From: Microvirga brassicacearum
GTDB lineage: Bacteria; Pseudomonadota; Alphaproteobacteria; Rhizobiales; Beijerinckiaceae
NCBI RefSeq assembly: GCF_008757455.1
Contig: NZ_VCMV01000071.1
Coordinates: forward strand, 62,001 to 126,000
Direction of reading: 5' to 3'
Length of the DNA: 64,000 nucleotides
In this document: piece after piece, positions 57,801-64,000 of the stretch
How positions within the stretch are numbered: the stretch's first letter is position 1
Layout of the letters: the number at the start of each line of letters is the position of its first letter
The notes under the pieces: generated by a model
What the model was told of the DNA's origin: nothing
The model's database searches: none
The model's input: the letters and a program-made list of their open reading frames with translations, nothing else
Program-made: the position numbers and the translations under genes

Positions 57801-58301
57801 CTCAACCGCGAAGGCCGGGAGCGGCTGCTTGCCGCCTTCGACGTGGTCAACGGCCACTTCAAGGAGCTCTTCACGACCCTGTTCGGCGGCGGCACGGCGG
57901 AGCTGACGCTGGTCGATTCGGACGATCCGCTGGAAGCCGGCCTCGACATTCTCGCCCGGCCGCCCGGCAAAAAGCCCCAGAGCATGACGCTGCTGTCGGG
58001 CGGCGAGCAGGCCCTGACGGCGACCGCGCTGATCTTCGCCGTGTTCCTCACGAATCCTTCTCCCATCTGCGTTCTCGACGAGGTCGATGCGCCCCTCGAC
58101 GATGCCAATGTGGAGCGCTATTGCGACCTTCTCGACAGCATGTCGCGCCAGACCGACACGCGCTTCGTCGTCATCACCCACAATCCCATCACCATGGCGC
58201 GGATGGACCGCCTGTTCGGCGTCACCATGGCCGAGCGCGGCGTCTCCCAGCTGGTCTCCGTCGACCTGCAGAGCGCCGAGCGCATTCTCGAAACGGCGTA
58301 A
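54843..58301 (+). CDS. smc: Chromosome segregation protein SMC
   Basis: An 1152-residue SMC ATPase. Walker A [20 protein letters not shown] near 32; signature [20 protein letters not shown] near 1055; Walker B [16 protein letters not shown] near 1080. Two long coiled-coil arms (about 165-500 and 640-1000) join at a hinge (about 505-625, [16 protein letters not shown]). It organises and segregates the chromosome with ScpA/ScpB. The spacer from dsbA contains a CCTGCCC/GGGCAGG dyad (54808-54830) that partly covers the AGGAAGG ribosome site, so some translational control is conceivable. Confidence 0.98.
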   Translation: [1152 protein letters not shown]

Positions 58302-58417
58302 GGCTTTCGGGGCTCGTCACAGTTCAGCCTCAAAATGCGAGCCGAGATCCTTCGCGGCTGCGGTAATCCGGTAGTTTTTTTAATTATTTCAAAGACTTAA
58401 ACGTTTCCCACATTGCC

Positions 58418-58446
58418 TTGACAGGGGGGACCCCCGCTCATATGTT
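58418..58446 (+). promoter_or_regulatory. Sigma-70-type promoter of the F0 ATP synthase operon
   Basis: TTGACA at 58418-58423 and TATGTT at 58441-58446, separated by 17 bases, form a near-consensus housekeeping promoter about 65 bases before the atpI ATG. The spacer has GGGGG and CCCCC runs. The region just upstream (58375-58410) is AT-rich, as for an UP-like element. Confidence 0.75.
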
Positions 58447-58509
58447 GCGCGCGGCTTTCGGGGCCAGGCCGGAAGACCTTTTCCCGCGCTGCTTGAGGAG
58501 GAGAACGCC

Positions 58510-58884
58510 ATGGCGGATCCAACGAAGCGGGGCGATGAAAACGGTCAGAAGCCGGACAGCTCCGGCGACGCCGATCTTTCAGCGAGACTGAAGTCACTCG
58601 ATGCACGGCTTGAAAAAGTGGCCGTGCAGCGCCGGGAGACGAAGGAAACGCAAACCCGCAAGACGTCGGATTCGAATGCGCTCGGCCAGGCTTTGAGGCT
58701 TTCGGCGGAGTTCATTTCCGGAGTTGCCGCGGGGGGAATCATCGGATGGATCGTCGATCGGCTGTTTGAAACGTCCCCATGGGGGCTTGTCGTCTGCATC
58801 ATCCTCGGCTTTTGCGCCGGGATGCTCAATTTGTTCAGGGCGGCCGGGTTGATGAAATCCGCGCCTCACGATCAAAAGCGGTGA
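58510..58884 (+). CDS. atpI: ATP synthase assembly protein AtpI
   Basis: A 124-residue protein with a charged N-terminal half (MADPTKRGDENGQKPDSSGD) and two membrane helices (about 75-92 and 98-115: EFISGVAAGGIIGWIVDRLF, GLVVCIILGFCAGMLNLFRA). This is the AtpI/AtpQ type of alphaproteobacteria, thought to help assemble the c-ring or handle Mg2+. It is the first gene of the operon atpI-B-E-F'-F. Confidence 0.92.
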   Translation: MADPTKRGDENGQKPDSSGDADLSARLKSLDARLEKVAVQRRETKETQTRKTSDSNALGQALRLSAEFISGVAAGGIIGWIVDRLFETSPWGLVVCIILGFCAGMLNLFRAAGLMKSAPHDQKR

Positions 58885-58945
58885 CGGGTTCCAGACGAAG
58901 ACGACCTTGTGACTTTAAGGCAACTAGCGAAGCGAAGAGTGGATC

Positions 58946-59674
58946 ATGGCGAGCCCGATCGAACAATTCCAGATCAAGCCCATCATTCCCGCCATTGGTT
59001 TCACCAATTCGTCCCTCTTCATGGTCGGCGCCGCGGCTCTGATCGTCGGCGGCCTCATGTTCGCCAGCCGTAAGCGCGCCATCGTTCCGGGCCGTTCCCA
59101 ATCCATCGCCGAAATCCTCCACGAGTTCGTTGCCGGCACGCTGAAAGACGCGACCGGGCAGGAAGGCATGAAGTTCTTCCCGCTCGTCTTCTCGCTCTTC
59201 ATGTTCGTGCTGACGGCCAACCTGCTCGGGATGATTCCGGGATTCTTCACCGTCACCAGCCACGTCATCGTCACCTTTGCGCTCGCCCTGCTGGTGATCG
59301 GCACGGTGGTGGTCTACGGCTTCATCAAGCACGGCACGCATTTCCTCGGGCTCTTCTCGCCGCCGGGCGTGCCGGGATGGCTGCTTCCCTTCATCGTGGT
59401 GATCGAGATCATCTCGTTCCTGTCGCGTCCGATCTCGCTGAGCCTGCGTCTCTTCGCCAACATGCTCGCGGGCCATATCGCGCTGAAAGTTTTCGCAGGC
59501 TTTGTCGTTGCGCTTCTCGGCGCGGGCGGCGCCATCGCGTTCCTCGCTCCGCTCCCGCTTCTCATGGCGGTTGCTCTCATGGCGTTCGAGTTCTTCGTCG
59601 CCGTTCTGCAGGCCTACGTCTTTACGGTGTTGACCTGCATCTACCTGAACGACGCGCTGCACCCAGGCCACTAG
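58946..59674 (+). CDS. atpB: F0F1 ATP synthase subunit a
   Basis: A 242-residue membrane protein, with [20 protein letters not shown] at the start. The essential Arg is in [20 protein letters not shown] near 165, which faces the c-ring acidic residue. Five or six membrane helices are predicted. It forms the proton half-channels of F0. It lies between atpI and atpE in the operon. Confidence 0.98.
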   Translation: MASPIEQFQIKPIIPAIGFTNSSLFMVGAAALIVGGLMFASRKRAIVPGRSQSIAEILHEFVAGTLKDATGQEGMKFFPLVFSLFMFVLTANLLGMIPGFFTVTSHVIVTFALALLVIGTVVVYGFIKHGTHFLGLFSPPGVPGWLLPFIVVIEIISFLSRPISLSLRLFANMLAGHIALKVFAGFVVALLGAGGAIAFLAPLPLLMAVALMAFEFFVAVLQAYVFTVLTCIYLNDALHPGH

Positions 59675-59729
59675 GTCTGCGCCGAGTTACACCCTGCCTT
59701 CCCGGTCAACACCCCTCAAGGAGATCACG

Positions 59730-59954
59730 ATGGATCCGGTTGCTTTCAAATACCTCGGCGCGGGCCTTGCCTGCATCGGCATGGGCCTCGCCGCTATGGG
59801 CGTTGGGAACATCTTCGGTAACTTCCTCTCGGGCGCCCTGCGCAACCCGTCGGCTGCCGACGGTCAGTTCGCACGCGCCTTCATCGGCGCGGCGCTTGCG
59901 GAAGGTCTCGGCATCTTCTGTCTCGTCGTCGCCCTCGTTCTGCTGTTCACCTAA
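59730..59954 (+). CDS. atpE: F0F1 ATP synthase subunit c
   Basis: A 74-residue two-helix hairpin, [20 protein letters not shown], with polar loop [12 protein letters not shown] near 36-46 and the proton-carrying Glu58 in ALAEGLGIF. It forms the rotating c-ring. The ribosome site AAGGAG is strong. A stable hairpin follows (60012-60046), which could raise atpE mRNA over the downstream genes. Confidence 0.98.
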   Translation: MDPVAFKYLGAGLACIGMGLAAMGVGNIFGNFLSGALRNPSAADGQFARAFIGAALAEGLGIFCLVVALVLLFT

Positions 59955-60011
59955 TTTTTGGAACGGTGACCGGGATGGCAAAGCGCGTTTAGTGTTTTGC
60001 CCGGACTACGG

Positions 60012-60046
60012 TGACGGCGGATCTTCCGCCGTCATTCGGCTTTTTT
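60012..60046 (+). terminator. Intercistronic hairpin between atpE and atpF'
   Basis: TGACGGCGGA/TCCGCCGTCA forms a perfect 10-bp stem with loop TCT, followed six bases later by TTTTTT (60041-60046). Since atpF' and atpF follow in the same direction, it is more likely a partial terminator or mRNA-stabilising structure than an operon end. Confidence 0.65.
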
Positions 60047-60077
60047 AAAGACTTCCATCCGTGACAGGATCGGCACC

Positions 60078-60626
60078 ATGGCTCAGGCTCAGACCACAAA
60101 CGCCACAACCGAAGCGCATGGCGGCGCTCACGAAGATGTCGGCTTTCCGCCGCTGAAGACGGAAACCTTTGCCGGCCAGCTCGTCTGGCTCGCGATCACC
60201 TTCGTGCTGCTCTACGTTCTGCTTTCGCGGCTGGTTCTGCCGCGTCTTGGCGGCATCCTGGAAAACCGCCGCTCGACGATCGCCACCGATCTCGACGACG
60301 CGGCCGCCATGAAGCAGCGCGCCGAGGATGCGGGAACCGCCTACGAGAAGGCACTGGCCGAAGCGCGCTCGCGCGCTCAGGGCCTCGCTCAGGAAACCCG
60401 CTCCAAGCTTGCGGCGGAATCGGATGCCAAGCGCAAGGTGCTCGAAGCTGAGCTCGCCAAGCGCCTCGCCGAGGCCGAAGCCACCATTTCCGCCAAGAAG
60501 GCGCAGGCCATGGGCAATGTCCGCGGTATCGCGTCCGACACCGCGACCGCCATTGTCGAGCGCCTGACCGGCAAGGCTCCGAGCGCGCAGACGATCCAGG
60601 CGGCCCTCGATGCCGTGAAGGCCTAA
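60078..60626 (+). CDS. atpF': F0F1 ATP synthase subunit b'
   Basis: A 182-residue stalk subunit: variable N terminus, one membrane helix (about 35-55, QLVWLAITFVLLYVLLSRLV), then a long charged helix. Photosynthetic and many other alphaproteobacteria have two unlike b subunits, b and b', as here; both genes follow atpE. The b-b' dimer holds F1 to F0. 10 bases separate it from atpF. Confidence 0.95.
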   Translation: MAQAQTTNATTEAHGGAHEDVGFPPLKTETFAGQLVWLAITFVLLYVLLSRLVLPRLGGILENRRSTIATDLDDAAAMKQRAEDAGTAYEKALAEARSRAQGLAQETRSKLAAESDAKRKVLEAELAKRLAEAEATISAKKAQAMGNVRGIASDTATAIVERLTGKAPSAQTIQAALDAVKA

Positions 60627-60636
60627 GGAGTTTACG

Positions 60637-61122
60637 ATGCTCGCCAGCGCAGAATTTTGGGTTGCGGTCGCCTTCGTTATTTTCTGGGGCGTGATGTTCT
60701 ATTACGGCGTGCCCGGCAAAGTGATGGGCTCGCTCGACAAGCGCGGCAAGCGCATTGCCGACGAATTGGCCGAGGCCAAGCGCCTGCGTCAGGACGCCGA
60801 GGCGCTGTTGAAGGAATATGAGCAGAAGCGCGGCGCCGCCGAGCGCGAAGCCGCCGAGATCGTGTCGCTTGCCCGCGACGAGGCCGAGCGCCTCGCGAGC
60901 GAAGCGCAGGAGAAGATCGCCGATTTCGTGAAGCGCCGCACCGCATCCGCGGAGGCGAAGATCGCCCAGGCGGAGACCCAAGCCACCGCCGAAGTGCGCG
61001 CTGCGGCGGTCGATGCGGCCGTCAAGGCATCGGAACGCGTCCTGCGCGAAGAACTGAAGGGCCCGGCGGCCACATCCCTGCTCGAGCGCAGTCTCGGCGA
61101 CGTGCGCACGAAACTGCAGTAG
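60637..61122 (+). CDS. atpF: F0F1 ATP synthase subunit b
   Basis: A 161-residue stalk subunit with an N-terminal membrane helix (MLASAEFWVAVAFVIFWGVM) and a long charged helix with many Ala, Glu and Arg residues. It pairs with b' in the peripheral stalk. Last gene of the operon; a strong terminator follows at 61150. Confidence 0.96.
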   Translation: MLASAEFWVAVAFVIFWGVMFYYGVPGKVMGSLDKRGKRIADELAEAKRLRQDAEALLKEYEQKRGAAEREAAEIVSLARDEAERLASEAQEKIADFVKRRTASAEAKIAQAETQATAEVRAAAVDAAVKASERVLREELKGPAATSLLERSLGDVRTKLQ

Positions 61123-61149
61123 AACCGGCTTATCCGTCGTTTTTTAATC

Positions 61150-61176
61150 AAGGCCGCCGCCGAGGCGGCCTTTTTT
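61150..61176 (+). terminator. Rho-independent terminator of the atp operon
   Basis: AAGGCCGCC/GGCGGCCTT forms a 9-bp stem with a 5-base loop and runs into TTTTTT. Textbook form, 28 bases after the atpF stop. Confidence 0.93.
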
Positions 61177-61192
61177 CTTTGGGGGACTTCGC

Positions 61193-61849
61193 TTGCTGGT
61201 CATTTTCGATTGCGACGGTGTCCTGGTCGATTCAGAGACGCTCGCCTGTCAGGTCGATGCGGAATTTCTGACATCGCTGGGCATCCCCTACACGCGGGAC
61301 GAGATCATCAGTCAGTTCGTGGGCGTCAGCCTGAAGGACATGATCCCGCGGATCGAGGCGGAGCGCGCCTGCACGTTGCCGGCCGACTTCGCCGAATCCC
61401 TGAACCGCACGCTCTTCGCTCGCCTTGAGAGCGACCTTCGGCCGATTGCCGGGGTGCGCGATGCGATTCTGGCCCTGCCCCATCGCCGCTGCGTCGCGTC
61501 CTCATCGACGCCGGACCGGATCGCGCTCTCGCTGCGCCTCACCGGTCTTAACGATCTCTTCGACAACGTCTTCAGCGCGAGCGAGGTCGTGCGCGGCAAG
61601 CCGGCGCCGGATCTCTTTTTGCATGCGGCAGCGCGCATGGGCGTTGCGCCACCCGATTGCCTCGTCATCGAGGATTCGATCGCGGGCGTTCAGGCAGCCG
61701 GTGCGGCTGGAATGCGCGTGATCGGTTTTGCTGGTGGCGGACATTGCGGGCCGGATCATGCCGGGAGATTGCGTGAAGCCGGTGCGCTGAGCGTCATCGA
61801 CCGGATGGCGGAACTTCCGGAGACGTTGCGCGCCTTCACCTCTCCCTGA
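61193..61849 (+). CDS. HAD-superfamily phosphatase, YieH/phosphoglycolate type
   Basis: A 218-residue hydrolase starting at a TTG (MLVIFDCDGVLVDSETLACQ) with GGGGGA upstream. Motif I is FDCDGVLVDSE (nucleophile Asp6, acid Asp8); motif II SSSTPDR near 103; KPAPDLFLHAAARMG near 141 has the motif III Lys; motif IV is LVIEDSIAGVQAA near 163. Substrate is probably a small phosphate ester such as phosphoglycolate or a sugar phosphate. The last codons and the TGA lie inside the repeat block starting at 61837. Confidence 0.9.
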   Translation: MLVIFDCDGVLVDSETLACQVDAEFLTSLGIPYTRDEIISQFVGVSLKDMIPRIEAERACTLPADFAESLNRTLFARLESDLRPIAGVRDAILALPHRRCVASSSTPDRIALSLRLTGLNDLFDNVFSASEVVRGKPAPDLFLHAAARMGVAPPDCLVIEDSIAGVQAAGAAGMRVIGFAGGGHCGPDHAGRLREAGALSVIDRMAELPETLRAFTSP

Positions 61850-62117
61850 GGAGAGGTCGAGCGAAGCGAGGGTGAGGGGGTGAGACCTTTCCGGACAGCG
61901 CGCAACCCCTCACCCGGACCTGCGGTCCGACCTCTCCCACGGGAGAGGTGAAGAGCAGCGCCCCCACCTCTCTCCAGCGGGGAGAGGTCGAGCGAAGCGA
62001 GGGTGAGGGGATGAGACCTTTCCGGACAGCGCGCACCCCTCACCCGGACCTGCGGTCCGACCTCTCCCACGGGAGAGGTGAAGGGCGGCGCCCCCCACCT
62101 CTCCTATGGGAGAGGCG
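61837..62117. repeat. Duplicated palindromic repeat block (second family)
   Basis: A unit of about 115 bases occurs twice (61837-61951 and 61965-62081) with only a few differences. Each has a left hairpin CACCTCTCC...GGAGAGGT, the run CGAGCGAAGCGAGGGTGAGG, a middle with CCTTTCCGGACAGCGCGC, CCGGACCTGCGGTCCG, and a right hairpin ACCTCTCCCACGGGAGAGGT. A single truncated hairpin ends the block (62096-62117). It differs in sequence from the repeats in glyS and near ispE. The first hairpin supplies the stop codon of the HAD gene. Confidence 0.85.
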
Positions 62118-62193
62118 AAAGGCGTAGAGCCGAAGTCCAAAGAAATGGCCGGGACGAGCCCGGCCATCACACGCTTTACAAAGCTTGAAAGCC

Positions 62194-63762
62194 CTATTCC
62201 GCGGCCTCGGCGAACGGCGCGGGCTTTGTCCATTTGAGCACCGGGGTGCGGGCCGCGCGGGTCTCGTCGAGACGCCGGCGGGGCGCGTGATAAGGGGCGC
62301 CGCTGAAGCGCTCGGTCTCGCCCTTTTTCGCCGACATGGCGAGATCGCGCAGCGCCGCGATGAAGAGATCGAGCGAGGCCTTCGATTCGGATTCCGTCGG
62401 CTCGATCAGCATCGCACCGTGAACGACGAGCGGGAAATACATCGTCATCGGATGATAGCCCTCATCGATCATCGCCTTGGCAAAATCGAGCGTAGTGACG
62501 CCGGTATCCTTCAGCCACGCATCGTCGAACAATACCTCGTGCATGCAGGGCTTGTCGCCGAATGGCTGCGAGAACAAATCGGCCAGGCTCGCGCGAATGT
62601 AATTGGCATTCAGCACCGCATCCTCGGAGGCCTGCTTCATGCCGTCCGAACCGTGCGACAGCATATAGGTCAGCGCGCGCACATACATGCCCATCTGACC
62701 GTGGAACGCGGTCATGCGTCCGAACGGCTGCTCAGTCGCATCCTTCGCCTGCTCGACCAGCGTCAGCACGCCATTCTCCGCAGTGATGAACGGCACCGGC
62801 GCGAAGGGCGCGAGCCGCGCCGACAAAACCACCGGTCCGGAGCCGGGACCGCCGCCGCCATGGGGCGTCGAGAAGGTCTTGTGCAGGTTGATGTGCATGG
62901 CGTCGATGCCAAGATCACCCGGCCGCGCCTTACCCACGATGGCGTTGAAGTTGGCGCCATCGCAGTAGAAATACGCGCCCGCGTCATGGATCGCCTTGGC
63001 GATTTCCACCACCTGGTTCTCGAACAACCCGCAGGTGTTGGGGTTGGTCAGCATGATCGCCGCGACGTCCGGGCCGAGCAGCTTCTTGACGTCGTCCACA
63101 TGCACCCAGCCATCGTCGCGCGCCGGCACGGGACGCACCGTGAAGCCGATCAAGGCGGCGGTCGCCGGGTTGGTGCCATGAGCCGAATCGGGCACCAGCA
63201 CCACGTTCCGGGTTTTGCCCTCACCCTTCGCCTCGATAGCGGCCTTGATGGCCATCATGCCGCAAAGCTCGCCGTGGGCGCCGGCTTTCGGTGACAGCGC
63301 GACTGTGGTCGTGTTGGTGAGCGTCACCAGATAACGCGACAATTCGTCCATCACTTCAAGCGCACCGCGGACGGTCGAGACCGGCTGCAGCGGATGCACG
63401 TCCGAGAAGCCGGGCAATCTGGCCATGCGCTCGTTGAGGCGCGCATTGTGCTTCATGGTGCAGGAGCCGAGCGGGAACAGGCCGGTATCGATGCCGTAAT
63501 TCATCTGGCTGAGGCGCACGTAATGGCGCATCGCCTCGGGCTCTGAAAGCCCCGGCAGGCCGATCGCTTCCTTGCGCTCGAGCCCCCCGAGACGCGGCGT
63601 GAAGGCTTCCGGCTCGTCGAGATCGACACCGGTCGTCTCATGGTGGCCGATCTCGAAGATCAGTGGCTCGATCTGCGCCAGCGCCTTGTTGCCGGTGAAG
63701 GTCGGATGCGCGTTGGTGCCGGCTTCTCCAGCCGCGGTGGGACGTCCCTGACGGTTCAACAT
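62194..63762 (-). CDS. gcvPB: Glycine decarboxylase P protein, subunit 2
   Basis: About 522 residues, taken from the ATG at 63762, which overlaps the gcvPA stop by one base (TGATG); a GTG at 63765 is the alternative. The PLP-binding Lys is residue 295 in MHINLHKTFSTPHGGGGPGS. Other conserved blocks are FPLGSCTMKHNARLNERMAR near 97 and MLTNPNTCGLFENQVVEIAK near 235. With GcvPA it decarboxylates glycine and passes aminomethyl to lipoyl-GcvH. The split P protein is common in this order. Confidence 0.97.
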   Translation of the reverse strand: MLNRQGRPTAAGEAGTNAHPTFTGNKALAQIEPLIFEIGHHETTGVDLDEPEAFTPRLGGLERKEAIGLPGLSEPEAMRHYVRLSQMNYGIDTGLFPLGSCTMKHNARLNERMARLPGFSDVHPLQPVSTVRGALEVMDELSRYLVTLTNTTTVALSPKAGAHGELCGMMAIKAAIEAKGEGKTRNVVLVPDSAHGTNPATAALIGFTVRPVPARDDGWVHVDDVKKLLGPDVAAIMLTNPNTCGLFENQVVEIAKAIHDAGAYFYCDGANFNAIVGKARPGDLGIDAMHINLHKTFSTPHGGGGPGSGPVVLSARLAPFAPVPFITAENGVLTLVEQAKDATEQPFGRMTAFHGQMGMYVRALTYMLSHGSDGMKQASEDAVLNANYIRASLADLFSQPFGDKPCMHEVLFDDAWLKDTGVTTLDFAKAMIDEGYHPMTMYFPLVVHGAMLIEPTESESKASLDLFIAALRDLAMSAKKGETERFSGAPYHAPRRRLDETRAARTPVLKWTKPAPFAEAAE

Positions 63763-64000
63763 CACAGAACCTCCTTCAAGGCGGCCACAAAGGCCGCGCG
63801 GTCATCATCGGTGTTCACTTCGGTCGAGGCGACGAGCAGCAGGCGGTCGAGGCCCGCACCCGGCAGCAGGCGCGAAACAGGCACGCCCGCGAGCACGCCC
63901 TTCTCGGCCAGGCGTTCGACCACTTCGGCGGCGGGCTTTGCGAGCATTACGGTGAATTCGTTGAAGAAGGTCTGGTTGAGAACCTCGACGCCCTTCACGC
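63762..64000 (-). CDS. gcvPA: Glycine decarboxylase P protein, subunit 1 (C-terminal end only)
   Basis: Only the last 79 or so codons are in the window; the gene continues past the right edge. The visible part, LNQTFFNEFTVMLAKPAAEV and PVSRLLPGAGLDRLLLVAST, is the end of the GcvPA family, and the overlap with gcvPB confirms it. It would be translated just before gcvPB. Confidence 0.93.
   Translation of the reverse strand, partial: VKGVEVLNQTFFNEFTVMLAKPAAEVVERLAEKGVLAGVPVSRLLPGAGLDRLLLVASTEVNTDDDRAAFVAALKEVL

Noticed and set aside
61837..62117. Possible CRISPR array
   Set aside because: The repeated units are self-complementary double hairpins of about 115 bases, without uniform short repeats and unique spacers, and no cas genes are near.

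Overview
The window is about 64 kb of GC-rich, densely packed chromosomal DNA. It looks like an alphaproteobacterium of the order Hyphomicrobiales (Rhizobiales). The reasons are the split F0 operon atpI-atpB-atpE-atpF'-atpF standing apart from F1 genes, a CcrM-type adenine methyltransferase, a DUF721/DciA protein, GTTC-N7-GTTC SOS boxes, a split glycine decarboxylase (gcvPA/gcvPB), ETF-ubiquinone oxidoreductase, and C/G-rich palindromic repeats of the kind common in this order. The genus cannot be fixed from the sequence alone.

Layout. 1-7.6 kb: the end of a polysaccharide locus (wecB and a BcsB-like protein, both reading off the left edge), a decayed nucleoside deaminase, a PhoX-type phosphatase behind a Pho-box-like site, and a DUF5996 gene. 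7.6-20.8 kb: housekeeping and metabolic genes (SRAP protein, CorA, an SDR/acyl-CoA dehydrogenase pair, TsaC/Sua5, HD phosphohydrolase, WrbA with a divergent LysR regulator, AcuI-like reductase, MFS transporter, SleB-type hydrolase, MmyB-like regulator, small membrane protein). 20.8-29.5 kb: a soluble four-PAS hybrid histidine kinase, GFA protein, pyruvate phosphate dikinase, an RTX surface protein and an L,D-transpeptidase. 29.7-37.1 kb: glyS and glyQ separated by a DUF559 gene, an S49 peptidase, a small Gly/Tyr/Arg-rich secreted protein, an N6-methyltransferase with DUF2007, and a polyprenyl diphosphate synthase. 37.1-45 kb: a glycoside hydrolase with an RTX tail, a GST, ispE, a TPR protein and ETF-QO. 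45-58.3 kb: a run rich in genome-maintenance genes (uracil-DNA glycosylase, an SOS-box-preceded radical SAM protein, RNase HII, CcrM, MutY, DciA, SMC) together with moaB, a metallopeptidase, DsbA and a LysR regulator. 58.4-64 kb: the F0 ATP synthase operon with promoter, internal hairpin and terminator, a HAD phosphatase, a duplicated repeat block, and the glycine decarboxylase subunits running off the right edge.

Most genes are ordinary chromosomal genes. The most interesting structure is in the glycyl-tRNA synthetase locus. A palindromic element of two C/G-rich hairpin arms is inserted in frame in glyS, adding about 39 residues. The same two arms flank a DUF559 (Vsr-like fold) nuclease gene wedged between glyQ and glyS, and one arm supplies that gene's C-terminal codons and stop. 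I infer that DUF559 genes and these palindromes may form a mobile pair, the glyS copy being a short form without the gene. Other notable signals are two tandem GTTC-N7-GTTC sites before the radical SAM gene, an 11-bp-period Pho-box-like repeat before phoX, and two RTX proteins, 8 kb apart, sharing a C-terminal secretion module of about 105 residues.
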